Source: Bradyrhizobium sp. in8p8
GTDB lineage: Bacteria; Pseudomonadota; Alphaproteobacteria; Rhizobiales; Xanthobacteraceae
Length of the DNA stretch: 64,000 bases
Direction of reading: 5' to 3'
NCBI RefSeq assembly: GCF_000426845.1
Contig: NZ_AUGD01000011.1
Coordinates: 124,001-188,000 of the forward strand
The notes below the pieces were generated by a model. That model saw only the letters and a program-made list of their open reading frames with translations. It did no database searches and was not told the origin of the DNA. Shown here piece after piece: positions 54,733 to 62,465 of this stretch. The first letter of the stretch is position 1; each line of letters opens with the position of its first letter. A program made the translations under genes and the position numbers.

Positions 54733-55389
54733 TCAGCTCTTGAGCAGCGGATTGATCCTCTTGGCGAATTCCTCGAACGAGGTCTCGCCCTTGATCTTCT
54801 CGCCGTTGATGAAGAACGTCGGCGTGGAGTCCACCTTCAACACGTCGCTGGCGTATTTCTGGTCGGCGGCGATCTTGTCGAGCAGCGCCTGGTCCTTCAG
54901 GCAGGCCTCGACCTGCTGCTGGGTGAGGCCGGCCTGCTTGCCGATCCGCGTCAGTGTCTCGGTGGTGTTCTTCATCACCCAGTCGTTCTGCTGGCGGAAC
55001 AGCATGTCGGTGACCGCGAAATATTTCGGCGCGTCGCCATTGGCAATGCAGCGCGACAGCATCGAACCGGCCGCGGCTTTGATGTCGAGCGGGAACTCGC
55101 GGAAAATGTAACGCACCTTCCCGGTGTCGATGTATTCCTTCTTGATCTTCGGGAACACCTGCTCGTTGAAGGTCGCGCAATGCGGGCAGGTCATCGAGGC
55201 GTATTCGGTGATGGTGACGGCGGCATCGTTCGGGCCGAGCGCCATGTCCGGCAGCGACACCGGCTTGGCGACATCCGCGGCCGATTGCGCCATGGCCTCC
55301 GAGATGAGACGCAGTGGCGAGAGCCCGGCGAACGCGGCGAGCCCGGTCAGCGACAGCATCGTGGTGAAGGCGCGGCGGGTGATGATCAA
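54733..55389 (-). CDS. DsbA family thiol:disulfide protein
   Basis: The product (218 aa) is a periplasmic thioredoxin-fold protein with active site CPHC (Cys 68 and 71) and cis-Pro region VDSTPTFFING. A Tat-like signal (TRRAFTTMLSLTG) leads it, cut near residue 35. It resembles DsbA/ScsC-like proteins that oxidise or isomerise exported substrates. It lies between smc and the DUF721 gene on the minus strand, a usual order in this group. Confidence 0.92.
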   Translation of the reverse strand: MIITRRAFTTMLSLTGLAAFAGLSPLRLISEAMAQSAADVAKPVSLPDMALGPNDAAVTITEYASMTCPHCATFNEQVFPKIKKEYIDTGKVRYIFREFPLDIKAAAGSMLSRCIANGDAPKYFAVTDMLFRQQNDWVMKNTTETLTRIGKQAGLTQQQVEACLKDQALLDKIAADQKYASDVLKVDSTPTFFINGEKIKGETSFEEFAKRINPLLKS

Positions 55390-55528
55390 GGTCGGCTCCC
55401 GGGATTGGCAAGGTATCGCCCCAAGGGTCTACTGAATTCCCGCTCGGGCGGCCTGTCGCTAGCTTGAAACCTCGTTTGAGGCAATGGCGCGCGGCACGGA
55501 CGGGTCCAGATTGGTCCTGAATTAAGGC

Positions 55529-56020
55529 TCAATTTCGCTTGATGGCCGCCCCAAGCCGCGCCAGCGCCGTCTTCAGGTCGTCATCCTCGATGTCGGTCAG
55601 GTTCTCCGCCGCCTTCGCCACGGCCTTGGGATCGGGGGGACCGGGACGCTTTCGGGCCTGGGGCCGCGACAGGGGGGCTTGGCGGAAGGCGAGCTTGCCA
55701 ACCGCGCTCCAGCCGAAGAAGCGATTGACCCGCTGGAGGATGACGTCCGCAGAGTGCTGGATCTCCAGCGCCATCGGGCCCTCGACCCGCAGCACCAGGG
55801 TTGCAGGCTCCTGCGGCTGGCCCTCCACCGGTCGCGGCCATTGCATCTTCAGCGGCTCGGCATGGGCCGCGATCTCGGGCCCGGCGATCTGCGCCCACCG
55901 GGTCACCAGCTCGCGCGCGGCAAAACCCTGCTTGGCATAGGCTTCGGCGAAGACGTCGTCGAGCAAGGTGCCGAGCGGCTTGGCGCTGATGGGGCCGGGT
56001 TTGGCGGGGAATTTGGACAT
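55529..56020 (-). CDS. DUF721 / DciA-family protein
   Basis: The product (163 aa) has a DUF721 domain of about 90 residues (PISAKPLGTLLDDVFAEAYAK, LVTRWAQIAGPEIAAHAEPL), a KH-like fold, and a Pro/Arg-rich tail. DciA proteins load the replicative helicase in bacteria without DnaC. The fold call is from the pattern, so helicase loading is inferred. It is divergent from mutY, with a repeat element in the gap. Confidence 0.8.
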   Translation of the reverse strand: MSKFPAKPGPISAKPLGTLLDDVFAEAYAKQGFAARELVTRWAQIAGPEIAAHAEPLKMQWPRPVEGQPQEPATLVLRVEGPMALEIQHSADVILQRVNRFFGWSAVGKLAFRQAPLSRPQARKRPGPPDPKAVAKAAENLTDIEDDDLKTALARLGAAIKRN

Positions 56021-56059
56021 GAGGCCTTATAGCACCCTGCGCGACCTGCCAGGAACTGC

Positions 56060-56145
56060 TGTCGTCGTGGTCAGGCTTGTCCCGGCTATCCACGTCTCGC
56101 CACGAAGAAAGACGTGGATGCCTGCGACGAGTGCGGGCCTGACGT
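56060..56145. repeat. Palindromic intergenic element before mutY
   Basis: atccacgtct (56088-56097) and agacgtggat (56110-56119) are exact inverted copies. Outer stretches (tcaggcttgtcccgg; gcgggcctgacg) are also roughly inverted. The pattern resembles the dispersed gtcaggcttgtcccgg elements of Bradyrhizobium. It almost reaches the mutY start at 56180. Confidence 0.7.
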
Positions 56146-56179
56146 GGAGAGGTCGTCCCTACATCGCTACAGTGCGAGC

Positions 56180-57298
56180 ATGCATCTCAAATCGGCCCGC
56201 AAGGCGAAATCGGAACCCGTCCCATCGGAACGTTCGGCTCGTCCGGTCGCGCTCCTGCAATGGTACGATCGCCATCGGCGCCGGCTGCCCTGGCGCGCCG
56301 CGCCGGGGGAGACCTCGGACCCATACCGTGTCTGGCTCTCGGAGATCATGCTCCAGCAAACCACGGTGAGGGCGGTCGGACCCTATTTCGAAAAATTCGT
56401 CGCGCGCTGGCCGGACGTCACGGCGCTTGGCCGGGCATCACTCGATGACGTGCTGCGGATGTGGGCCGGGCTCGGCTATTACTCGCGTGCCCGCAATCTC
56501 CATGCCTGCGCGGTGTCCGTGACGCGCGAGCACGGCGGCAGCTTTCCCGACACCGAGGAAGCTCTGCGCGCGCTGCCGGGGATCGGGCCGTATACGGCGG
56601 CTGCGATTGCGGCGATTGCGTTCGACCGCCGCACCATGCCGGTCGACGGCAATATCGAACGGGTGGTGTCGCGGCTCTTTGCAGTCGAGGAAGAACTGCC
56701 GCAGGCCAAACCGCTTATCCAGCGATTGGCGGCAACGCTGCTGGCGGACAGTCGCGCCGGCGACAGCGCGCAGGCGTTGATGGATTTGGGTGCCTCGATC
56801 TGCACGCCGAAGAAGCCGGCCTGCTCGCTGTGTCCGATCAACGAGGACTGCACGGCGCGTGCGCAAGGCACCCAGGAAACGTTCCCACGCAAGGCGCCGA
56901 AGAAGAGCGGAGCGTTGCGTCGCGGCGCCGCTTTCGTCGTCACGCGTGGCAACGAGCTGCTCGTCCGTTCAAGGCCCGAAAAGGGCCTGCTCGGCGGCAT
57001 GACCGAAGTGCCCGGCTCGGACTGGATCGCCGGCCAGGACGACGCGGCGGCGAAGCTGCAGGCGCCCGAGCTGAAGGGGCTGTCGCGCTGGCAGCGCAAG
57101 GTGGGTGTGGTCACCCACGTCTTCACGCATTTCCCGCTGGAACTGGTGGTCTACACCGCGAAGGCGGAGGCGCGCGCCCGTGCGCCGGCGGGCATGCGCT
57201 GGGTGCCAATCGCGACCCTGGCCGGTGAGGCGCTGCCGAACGTCATGCGCAAGGTCATCGCGCACGGGCTCGAGCTTTCCCGAGACCCATCGTCCTGA
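56180..57298 (+). CDS. mutY: A/G-specific adenine glycosylase
   Basis: The product (372 aa) removes adenine mispaired with 8-oxoguanine in DNA. The helix-hairpin-helix (LPGIGPYTAAAIAAIAF) is followed by the catalytic Asp156, with Glu55 nearby. The Fe-S motif has Cys 208, 215, 218 and 224 (C-x6-C-x2-C-x5-C). A C-terminal Nudix-like domain recognises the oxidised base. No clear ribosome binding site precedes ATG 56180; longer in-frame starts run into the repeat element. Confidence 0.95.
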   Translation: MHLKSARKAKSEPVPSERSARPVALLQWYDRHRRRLPWRAAPGETSDPYRVWLSEIMLQQTTVRAVGPYFEKFVARWPDVTALGRASLDDVLRMWAGLGYYSRARNLHACAVSVTREHGGSFPDTEEALRALPGIGPYTAAAIAAIAFDRRTMPVDGNIERVVSRLFAVEEELPQAKPLIQRLAATLLADSRAGDSAQALMDLGASICTPKKPACSLCPINEDCTARAQGTQETFPRKAPKKSGALRRGAAFVVTRGNELLVRSRPEKGLLGGMTEVPGSDWIAGQDDAAAKLQAPELKGLSRWQRKVGVVTHVFTHFPLELVVYTAKAEARARAPAGMRWVPIATLAGEALPNVMRKVIAHGLELSRDPSS

Positions 57299-57350
57299 CA
57301 GAACGCTGGCAGCAGGGCTGCGCTATCAGCGCAGGGTATGGAGGCTGCCA

Positions 57351-57773
57351 ATGGTCAAGACCGCGCTCGACAATTTTCCAAGACCGCCCTGCGCCGAGCT
57401 GCTGGGCTGGCGGTTGCTCGACGCCCGCCCGCAGGAGGGCTGGATCAAGCTCGGCTTCGAGGGCAAGCCGCAGTTCTGCAACCCAGCCGGATTCATTCAG
57501 GGCGGCATGCTCTCGGCCATGCTTGACGACACCATGGGCCCGGCGGTGCTCGTGCTGAGCGAGGGCCGTCTCTACACCACCACCATCAGCATGACCGTGA
57601 ACTTTCTCAGCCCGGCAAAGCCCGGTCCGATCGTTGGCGAAGCCAAGGTGACGCAGCTCGGCAAGACCATCGCCTTCGTCGAAGGCAAGCTGATGGCCGA
57701 AGACGGCACCGTGCTGGCGACGGCCAGTGCGAGCGAGCGGCTGCTGGAAGCGGCGAGGGTGGTGGGAAAGTAA
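57351..57773 (+). CDS. PaaI-family hot-dog thioesterase
   Basis: The product (140 aa) is a hot-dog fold protein with NPAGFIQGGMLSAMLDDTMGPAV, where the conserved GGxxxAxxD of PaaI thioesterases is met, and NFLSPAKPGPIVGEAKV. It probably hydrolyses an acyl-CoA. GGAGG precedes the ATG. It lies 52 bases after mutY. Confidence 0.9.
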   Translation: MVKTALDNFPRPPCAELLGWRLLDARPQEGWIKLGFEGKPQFCNPAGFIQGGMLSAMLDDTMGPAVLVLSEGRLYTTTISMTVNFLSPAKPGPIVGEAKVTQLGKTIAFVEGKLMAEDGTVLATASASERLLEAARVVGK

Positions 57774-57779
57774 CTGGCT

Positions 57780-57960
57780 CGCGGCCGCTTTCCCTTCTCC
57801 CTAAGGTGGCGCGAAGCGCCGGATGAGGGGTTCTGCCCGCACTCACACATGCAGCCGAACGAGCGGAGACATTCCCCTCGTCCAAGTGAGCTTGCGTCCC
57901 CAGTGGAGCTGCCCTCTCCCACAAGGGGCGAGAGCGCATCCATGCGCAACTCGCTTCGCA
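57780..57960. repeat. Dispersed intergenic element of gcgcgaagcgccggatgagg type
   Basis: The stretch contains cttctccctaaggtggcgcg and, near its end, ccctctcccacaaggggcga, the two ends of an imperfect long palindrome often seen in alphaproteobacterial genomes. It fills the gap between two convergent genes. No ORF with features was seen. Confidence 0.5.
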
Positions 57961-57967
57961 CGAAGTC

Positions 57968-59248
57968 TTAGGCCACCACCCGCTTCGTATCCTTGCTCAC
58001 GATCGGCGGCTTTGCATTCAGCGCTTCCACCTGGAAACCCGCGACGCGCTTGTAGTTGGCGGCGATGTCTTCCAGCTCCTGTTGCGACAGCACGTCGGTG
58101 ACGACTGCAAAGCCGTCGGGCGCGCGCTCCTCGACGAGCTGCATCACCTGCTCGGGGCCGTTCTTGCGGTTGAGCAGCACGAGATCGGTGGTCGCGGGCC
58201 GCCGCTCGGCCTCGTAGGCGAGCAGCGCGGCTTGCGTCGGTCCATGCGCGAGAATCTCGCGGGTGATGACGCGGGCATCGAGGATCGCCTGCGAGGCGCC
58301 GTTCGAACCGATCGGATACATCGGATGTGCGGCGTCGCCCATCAGCGTGACGCGGCCGAACGTCCATTGCGACACCGGATCGCGGTCGACCAGGGGATAT
58401 TCATAGGCGCGCGGGCAGTTCCTGATCAGGCCGGGCACGTCGAGCCAGTCGAACGTCCAGCCTTCGAACCAGGGCAAGAACTCTTCCAGCCGCGCTGTGC
58501 GGTTGTAGTCCTCGCGCCGCCACTGATAGGTCGGGGGCATATGTCGCTCGGCGACCCAGTTGATCTGATAATTGCCAGCGGCATCCGGCGACTTGCTGAT
58601 CGGATAGCAGACGAATTTCAGGATCTCGTGTCCCGCCATGATCATGGTGCGGCCGCTGAGGAAGGCTTTCGCCGGCGTCACGCCGCGCCACAGGATGCGG
58701 CCGTTCCAGATCGGCGGGCCTTCGCCCGGATAGAGCTTTTCACGCACGGCGGAATGGATGCCGTCGGCGGCGATCAGGATCGCACCGTCGTAAATTCCTG
58801 CAGCCTTGCCCGTCGCCTTGTCCACAAATTCGGCGCGCACACCACCCGCCGTCTCGGTCCAGCCGGTCAGATGGTGGCTGGTGAGGATGTTCTCCCGGCC
58901 GAGCCGTTCGACCGCCGTGTCGAGCAGGATCTGCTGGAGGATGCCGCGATGGATCGAGAATTGCGGCCATTTGTAGCCGGCCTCCAGCCCGCGCGGCTCG
59001 CGCCAGATCGGCTTGCCGTGCTTGGAGAAATAGGCGAGCTCGCTGGTCCGCACACCGTTGGCGTCGAGCTTGTCCATCAGACCGAGCTCGATCAGCTCGC
59101 GGACCGCATGCGGCAGCACGTTGATGCCGACGCCGAGCGGCTTCAATTCCGCGACACTCTCGAACACTTTCACGGGAATGCCGATTTGATGCAGGCTAAG
59201 CGCAAGCGTCAGCCCGCCGATGCCGCCACCGGCGATGAGTACCGTCAT
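57968..59248 (-). CDS. FAD-dependent monooxygenase-type flavoprotein
   Basis: The product (426 aa) has an N-terminal FAD dinucleotide-binding motif TVLIAGGGIGGLTLALSL, a central ADGIHSAVREKL (the DG motif) and LMGDAAHPMYPIGSNGA (the GD motif), as in PHBH-type hydroxylases. The substrate is unknown. GGAGGG precedes the ATG 59248. It is divergent from the GST gene. Confidence 0.9.
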   Translation of the reverse strand: MTVLIAGGGIGGLTLALSLHQIGIPVKVFESVAELKPLGVGINVLPHAVRELIELGLMDKLDANGVRTSELAYFSKHGKPIWREPRGLEAGYKWPQFSIHRGILQQILLDTAVERLGRENILTSHHLTGWTETAGGVRAEFVDKATGKAAGIYDGAILIAADGIHSAVREKLYPGEGPPIWNGRILWRGVTPAKAFLSGRTMIMAGHEILKFVCYPISKSPDAAGNYQINWVAERHMPPTYQWRREDYNRTARLEEFLPWFEGWTFDWLDVPGLIRNCPRAYEYPLVDRDPVSQWTFGRVTLMGDAAHPMYPIGSNGASQAILDARVITREILAHGPTQAALLAYEAERRPATTDLVLLNRKNGPEQVMQLVEERAPDGFAVVTDVLSQQELEDIAANYKRVAGFQVEALNAKPPIVSKDTKRVVA

Positions 59249-59376
59249 GACCAAACCCCTCCAATTGCGGGCGTCTTGGCACAGCCGGATGGTGGTGGGC
59301 AACTGCGAAGAGGATGCTGTGCTATGGACGTCGGGGCCGACAGCGGATAATTTCCAGCTTTCCCATGAGGCCCGAC

Positions 59377-59997
59377 ATGCTCAAGCTCTACTACGCCACC
59401 GGCACCTGCGCGCTCGCCACCTACATCTCGCTGGAAGAGGCCGGCGCCGACTACACGGCCGAGCGGCTGAGCTTCAAGGACAACCAGCAGAACAGTCCGG
59501 ACTATCTCGCCATCAACCCGAAAGGTCGCGTCCCGGCCCTGGTGACCGATCGCGGCGTCCTGACCGAGACGCCGGCGATGCTGGCCTACATCGCGCAAAT
59601 GTTCCCCAAGGCGAAGCTCGCGCCGCTCGACGACCCCTTCGATTTTGCCGAGGTGCAGTCGTTCAACTCCTACCTTTGCTCGACCGTCCACATCAATCAC
59701 GCCCACAAGATGCGCGGCGCGCGCTGGGCGACGCAGGAGAGCTCGTTCGCCGACATGAAGGAGATGGTCCCGAAGACCATGGCAGCATGCTTCAACCTCA
59801 TCGAGCAGAAGATGTTCAAAGGGCCCTGGGTGATGGGCGATCAGTTCACGGTCTGCGATCCCTATCTCTACACGCTGTCCAACTGGCTCGAAGGCGACAG
59901 CGTCGACATCAATGCGACGCCGAAGGTCGCCGATCATTTCAAGCGCATGTCGGATCGGCCAGCGGTGAGCAAGGTGATGGCGGCGCAGAAGGCGTAG
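59377..59997 (+). CDS. Glutathione S-transferase family protein
   Basis: The product (206 aa) opens MLKLYYATGTCALATYISLEE, a bacterial beta-class GST N-terminus in which the Cys replaces Tyr/Ser as the probable active residue. The thioredoxin-like half is followed by an alpha-helical half (FKGPWVMGDQFTVCDPYLYT). A longer start at 59365 is possible. It is divergent from the FAD monooxygenase. Confidence 0.9.
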   Translation: MLKLYYATGTCALATYISLEEAGADYTAERLSFKDNQQNSPDYLAINPKGRVPALVTDRGVLTETPAMLAYIAQMFPKAKLAPLDDPFDFAEVQSFNSYLCSTVHINHAHKMRGARWATQESSFADMKEMVPKTMAACFNLIEQKMFKGPWVMGDQFTVCDPYLYTLSNWLEGDSVDINATPKVADHFKRMSDRPAVSKVMAAQKA

Positions 59998-60099
59998 AGA
60001 AGCGGTTACATGCTCCGCTGTGTCCAGGGCATGCCCGGGTCACCTGCGCGGACCCCTCGATCGCGTTCGGGAGGACCATCGAGTTTGGCAAGCCCCTCT

Positions 60100-61017
60100 T
60101 TACAAAGCCCTTTGCTTGCCCAGCTCTCGTCCCGTCTCCAGCATCAGTCGCCGCAGCCAGATCGAGCCCGGGTCCATCTGCGCCCGCGTCGGGTAGAACA
60201 TGAACTGCTCGTCGATCCCTGGGTCGAGCGGCGGCGTCACCGTCGTAAGGCCGAGTTGCTTCGACAGCGCGGCGATCAGCCGGCGTGGCACGAAGGCAAC
60301 AAGATCGGTGCGAGCGGCGACGTGCAACGCTTCGAGATAGCCTGACACCACCAGCGCGATGTGTCGCTCGACATTCTTGGCTCGCAGCCATGTGTCGATC
60401 AGGTCCTCACTATTGCCGCGGATGATGACGCCGACATGGCGCGCGGCCAAGAACGCCTCCCGCTGTTTCAGCTTGCCGGCGACGGGATGGCCGCGCCGCA
60501 CGGCCAGCGCGTCGCTGTCGGTATAGAGCAATTGGCGGTGAAAGCCCTTGAAGGCGTTGCCGATCGAGATCACGAGATCGATGGTGCGGGCAAACTCGGC
60601 ATGAAAAATCGCGGGTCCCCGCCACGGCACCACGTCGATGCGGACGTTGGGTGCAGCGCGGGTCACCTTCGCCATCAAGGGCGGCATCAACAGCTCGACG
60701 GCGAGATCGGGCATCATCAGGCGGAAGTGCCGCTCGCTGCGCGCGGCGTCGAATTCATCAGGCACGAACAGTCCGCGCACCTGGTCGAGCGTCTGGGCCA
60801 GCGGCACGCGCAGCGCCAACCCCCGTGGAGTCAGCTCCATGCGCGCGCCGGTGCGCACCAAGAGCGGATCGCCAAAAATGTCGCGCAGGCGCTGGAGCGC
60901 GTGGCTCGCTGCCGGCTGCGACAGTCCGAGCCGTAACGCCGCGCGGCTGACATTGGCCTCGCGCAACAATGCGTCGAGCGCGGTCAGCAGATTCAGGTCA
61001 AGCGAATTCAAATTCAT
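60100..61017 (-). CDS. LysR family transcriptional regulator (NodD/SyrM-like group)
   Basis: The product (305 aa) has the LysR helix-turn-helix (LDLNLLTALDALLREANVSRAALRLGLSQPAAS) and effector domain. The N-terminal LNLL and DALLRE pattern is seen in the NodD/LinR/NahR group. ATG 61017 begins the family-typical stretch; longer starts are unrelated. Its target is probably the divergent NTF2-like gene, 91 bases away. Confidence 0.9.
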   Translation of the reverse strand: MNLNSLDLNLLTALDALLREANVSRAALRLGLSQPAASHALQRLRDIFGDPLLVRTGARMELTPRGLALRVPLAQTLDQVRGLFVPDEFDAARSERHFRLMMPDLAVELLMPPLMAKVTRAAPNVRIDVVPWRGPAIFHAEFARTIDLVISIGNAFKGFHRQLLYTDSDALAVRRGHPVAGKLKQREAFLAARHVGVIIRGNSEDLIDTWLRAKNVERHIALVVSGYLEALHVAARTDLVAFVPRRLIAALSKQLGLTTVTPPLDPGIDEQFMFYPTRAQMDPGSIWLRRLMLETGRELGKQRAL

Positions 61018-61108
61018 GAAGTGAATACATATCATATCTTCTATCGATTTGAAGAATGCCGGTCGAGCAGCGATGTTCTTTGCGATGTCACCACACGGAG
61101 ATGCCGCC

Positions 61109-61552
61109 ATGAATGCTGCCGCCAACAAGAAGCTGATGCAGGATATCTTTGCCGCCGCCGCCGATCCCGATCCGGCCGCGCGCGACCGGGCCCTGTTCAC
61201 CGCCAGTCTTGCCGAGGACGCTAAGTGGATCGTGACCGGGCAATATTCCTGGTCGCGCACCTTCTCGGGCAAGGAGGCCATCCTCAAGGATCTGCACGGA
61301 TATGTGCGCACGCGCCTGCGCGACCGAACCCGCACCGTGGCTCACCGCTTCATCGCCGATGGCGATATCGTCGTGGTGGAAGCCAAGGGCGACAACGTCA
61401 CGCCCGAGGGCGTGCGCTACGACAATGACTACTGCCTGGTGTTTCGCCTCGAAGACGGCAGGATCAAGGAGATCCGCGAGTACTGCGACTCGATCCTGAC
61501 GGAGCAGGCGCTCGGTCCGTTCCCGCAATCGTCCATGGGGGCCGCGCGCTGA
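61109..61552 (+). CDS. NTF2-like (SnoaL/ketosteroid isomerase) protein
   Basis: The product (147 aa) is a small cone-shaped barrel of the NTF2 superfamily: KWIVTGQYSWSRTFSGKEAILKD, RFIADGDIVVVEAKG and YCLVFRLEDGRIKEIREYCD. Such proteins are isomerases or ligand carriers. GGAG lies before ATG 61109; the longer start at 61049 has no support. It is divergent from LysR. Confidence 0.85.
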   Translation: MNAAANKKLMQDIFAAAADPDPAARDRALFTASLAEDAKWIVTGQYSWSRTFSGKEAILKDLHGYVRTRLRDRTRTVAHRFIADGDIVVVEAKGDNVTPEGVRYDNDYCLVFRLEDGRIKEIREYCDSILTEQALGPFPQSSMGAAR

Positions 61553-61557
61553 CCGGA

Positions 61558-61950
61558 TTGGAAGAGGCTGCGTCCACCGACTGGCCTGCGGCGTTGGTGC
61601 GGGCCTGGCGGACGCTGGTGAATCTTGTGGAGGCGCGCCGGGAGCGGTTCCGGGTCCACCGTCAGCTCGCGGTGATGACCGAACGGGAGCTTCAGGATTG
61701 CGGGGTCTCGCGATCGGAGATGGAGTACGAACTCAAAAAGCGTTCGACGGAAATAGAGCGCCGGACCCGGGATCTCTGGCCTGTTCGCAGGCGAGCACCG
61801 GCGGAACCTTTGCGTTCCGCCGGCGTTTTTTTGTCTCCGGGCGCGCGTCGCCCGCGGCAATCTGCGTCTTCGGGAAATTCATGCTGGCTGGGGCTTCGAA
61901 CGTTTCAACGCAGGTGGGCCACAGCTTCTCCGGACTCCGCGAACGACTGA
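61558..61950 (+). CDS. DUF1127 domain protein with unusually long C-terminal part
   Basis: The open frame (130 aa, TTG start; GTGs at 61597 or 61618 are alternatives) contains the DUF1127 motif (FRVHRQLAVMTERELQD, CGVSRSEMEYE) at residues about 30-60. DUF1127 proteins are normally 45-70 residues, often post-transcriptional or stress-related. Here the frame stays open through a perfect terminator hairpin at about residue 81 and into the next gene, so the last 50 residues may not be made or reflect a lost stop codon. Confidence 0.6.
   Translation: MEEAASTDWPAALVRAWRTLVNLVEARRERFRVHRQLAVMTERELQDCGVSRSEMEYELKKRSTEIERRTRDLWPVRRRAPAEPLRSAGVFLSPGARRPRQSASSGNSCWLGLRTFQRRWATASPDSAND
61798..61832 (+). 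terminator. Rho-independent terminator inside the DUF1127 frame
   Basis: ccggcggaac (61798-61807) pairs exactly with gttccgccgg (61814-61823) over a six-base loop and is followed by cg and seven Ts. It lies 48 bases before the bphO ATG. Confidence 0.85.
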
Positions 61951-62465
61951 GGGAAGCAACGTCGGCTGCGCACCGCGACCTCGACGCGCAGCTTTCCGGG
62001 TTCGATCTCACGAGCCCTGCGGGCTATCGCCGCTTTCTTCAAGCCAGCGCCGCCGCGCTGCTTCCGCTCGAGGCCGCGCTCGTTGCGGCCGGAGTCGAGC
62101 GGATCTTTCCGGACTGGCTCGAACGGTCGCGCAGCGCCGCGATCGTTGCCGATCTTTGGTGCCTTGGCAGCAGCGTGCCCCGAACGGTGCCTGTTCCGCC
62201 GCTGACACGTAGCGGTGTGCTGGGCACCATGTATGTGCTGGAGGGCTCCCGGCTCGGTGCGAAATTCCTGCTGAAGTCGGTCACAGACGCGGCTGATCCG
62301 CGCCTGAGCGGGGCGACCGGGTATCTCGGTCACGGCGCCGGCAAACGGCTATGGCAGAGCTTTCTGACGAAGCTCGCAACTGAAGAGCCTCGCGACGGGG
62401 ACGAGGTGATCGTGGCGGCGCGCACTGCCTTCGCCGCATTCGAGCGGGCGGCGGAGCGGGCATGA
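61881..62465 (+). CDS. bphO: Heme oxygenase, biliverdin-producing
   Basis: The product (194 aa) resembles bacterial haem oxygenases associated with phytochromes. The proximal haem ligand is His31 in TSAAHRDLDAQ, and GTMYVLEGSRLGAKFL is the conserved distal-helix stretch. It would convert haem to biliverdin IXalpha. The phytochrome start overlaps its stop (ATGA), so the chromophore enzyme and the photoreceptor are translationally coupled. Confidence 0.9.
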   Translation: MLAGASNVSTQVGHSFSGLRERLREATSAAHRDLDAQLSGFDLTSPAGYRRFLQASAAALLPLEAALVAAGVERIFPDWLERSRSAAIVADLWCLGSSVPRTVPVPPLTRSGVLGTMYVLEGSRLGAKFLLKSVTDAADPRLSGATGYLGHGAGKRLWQSFLTKLATEEPRDGDEVIVAARTAFAAFERAAERA

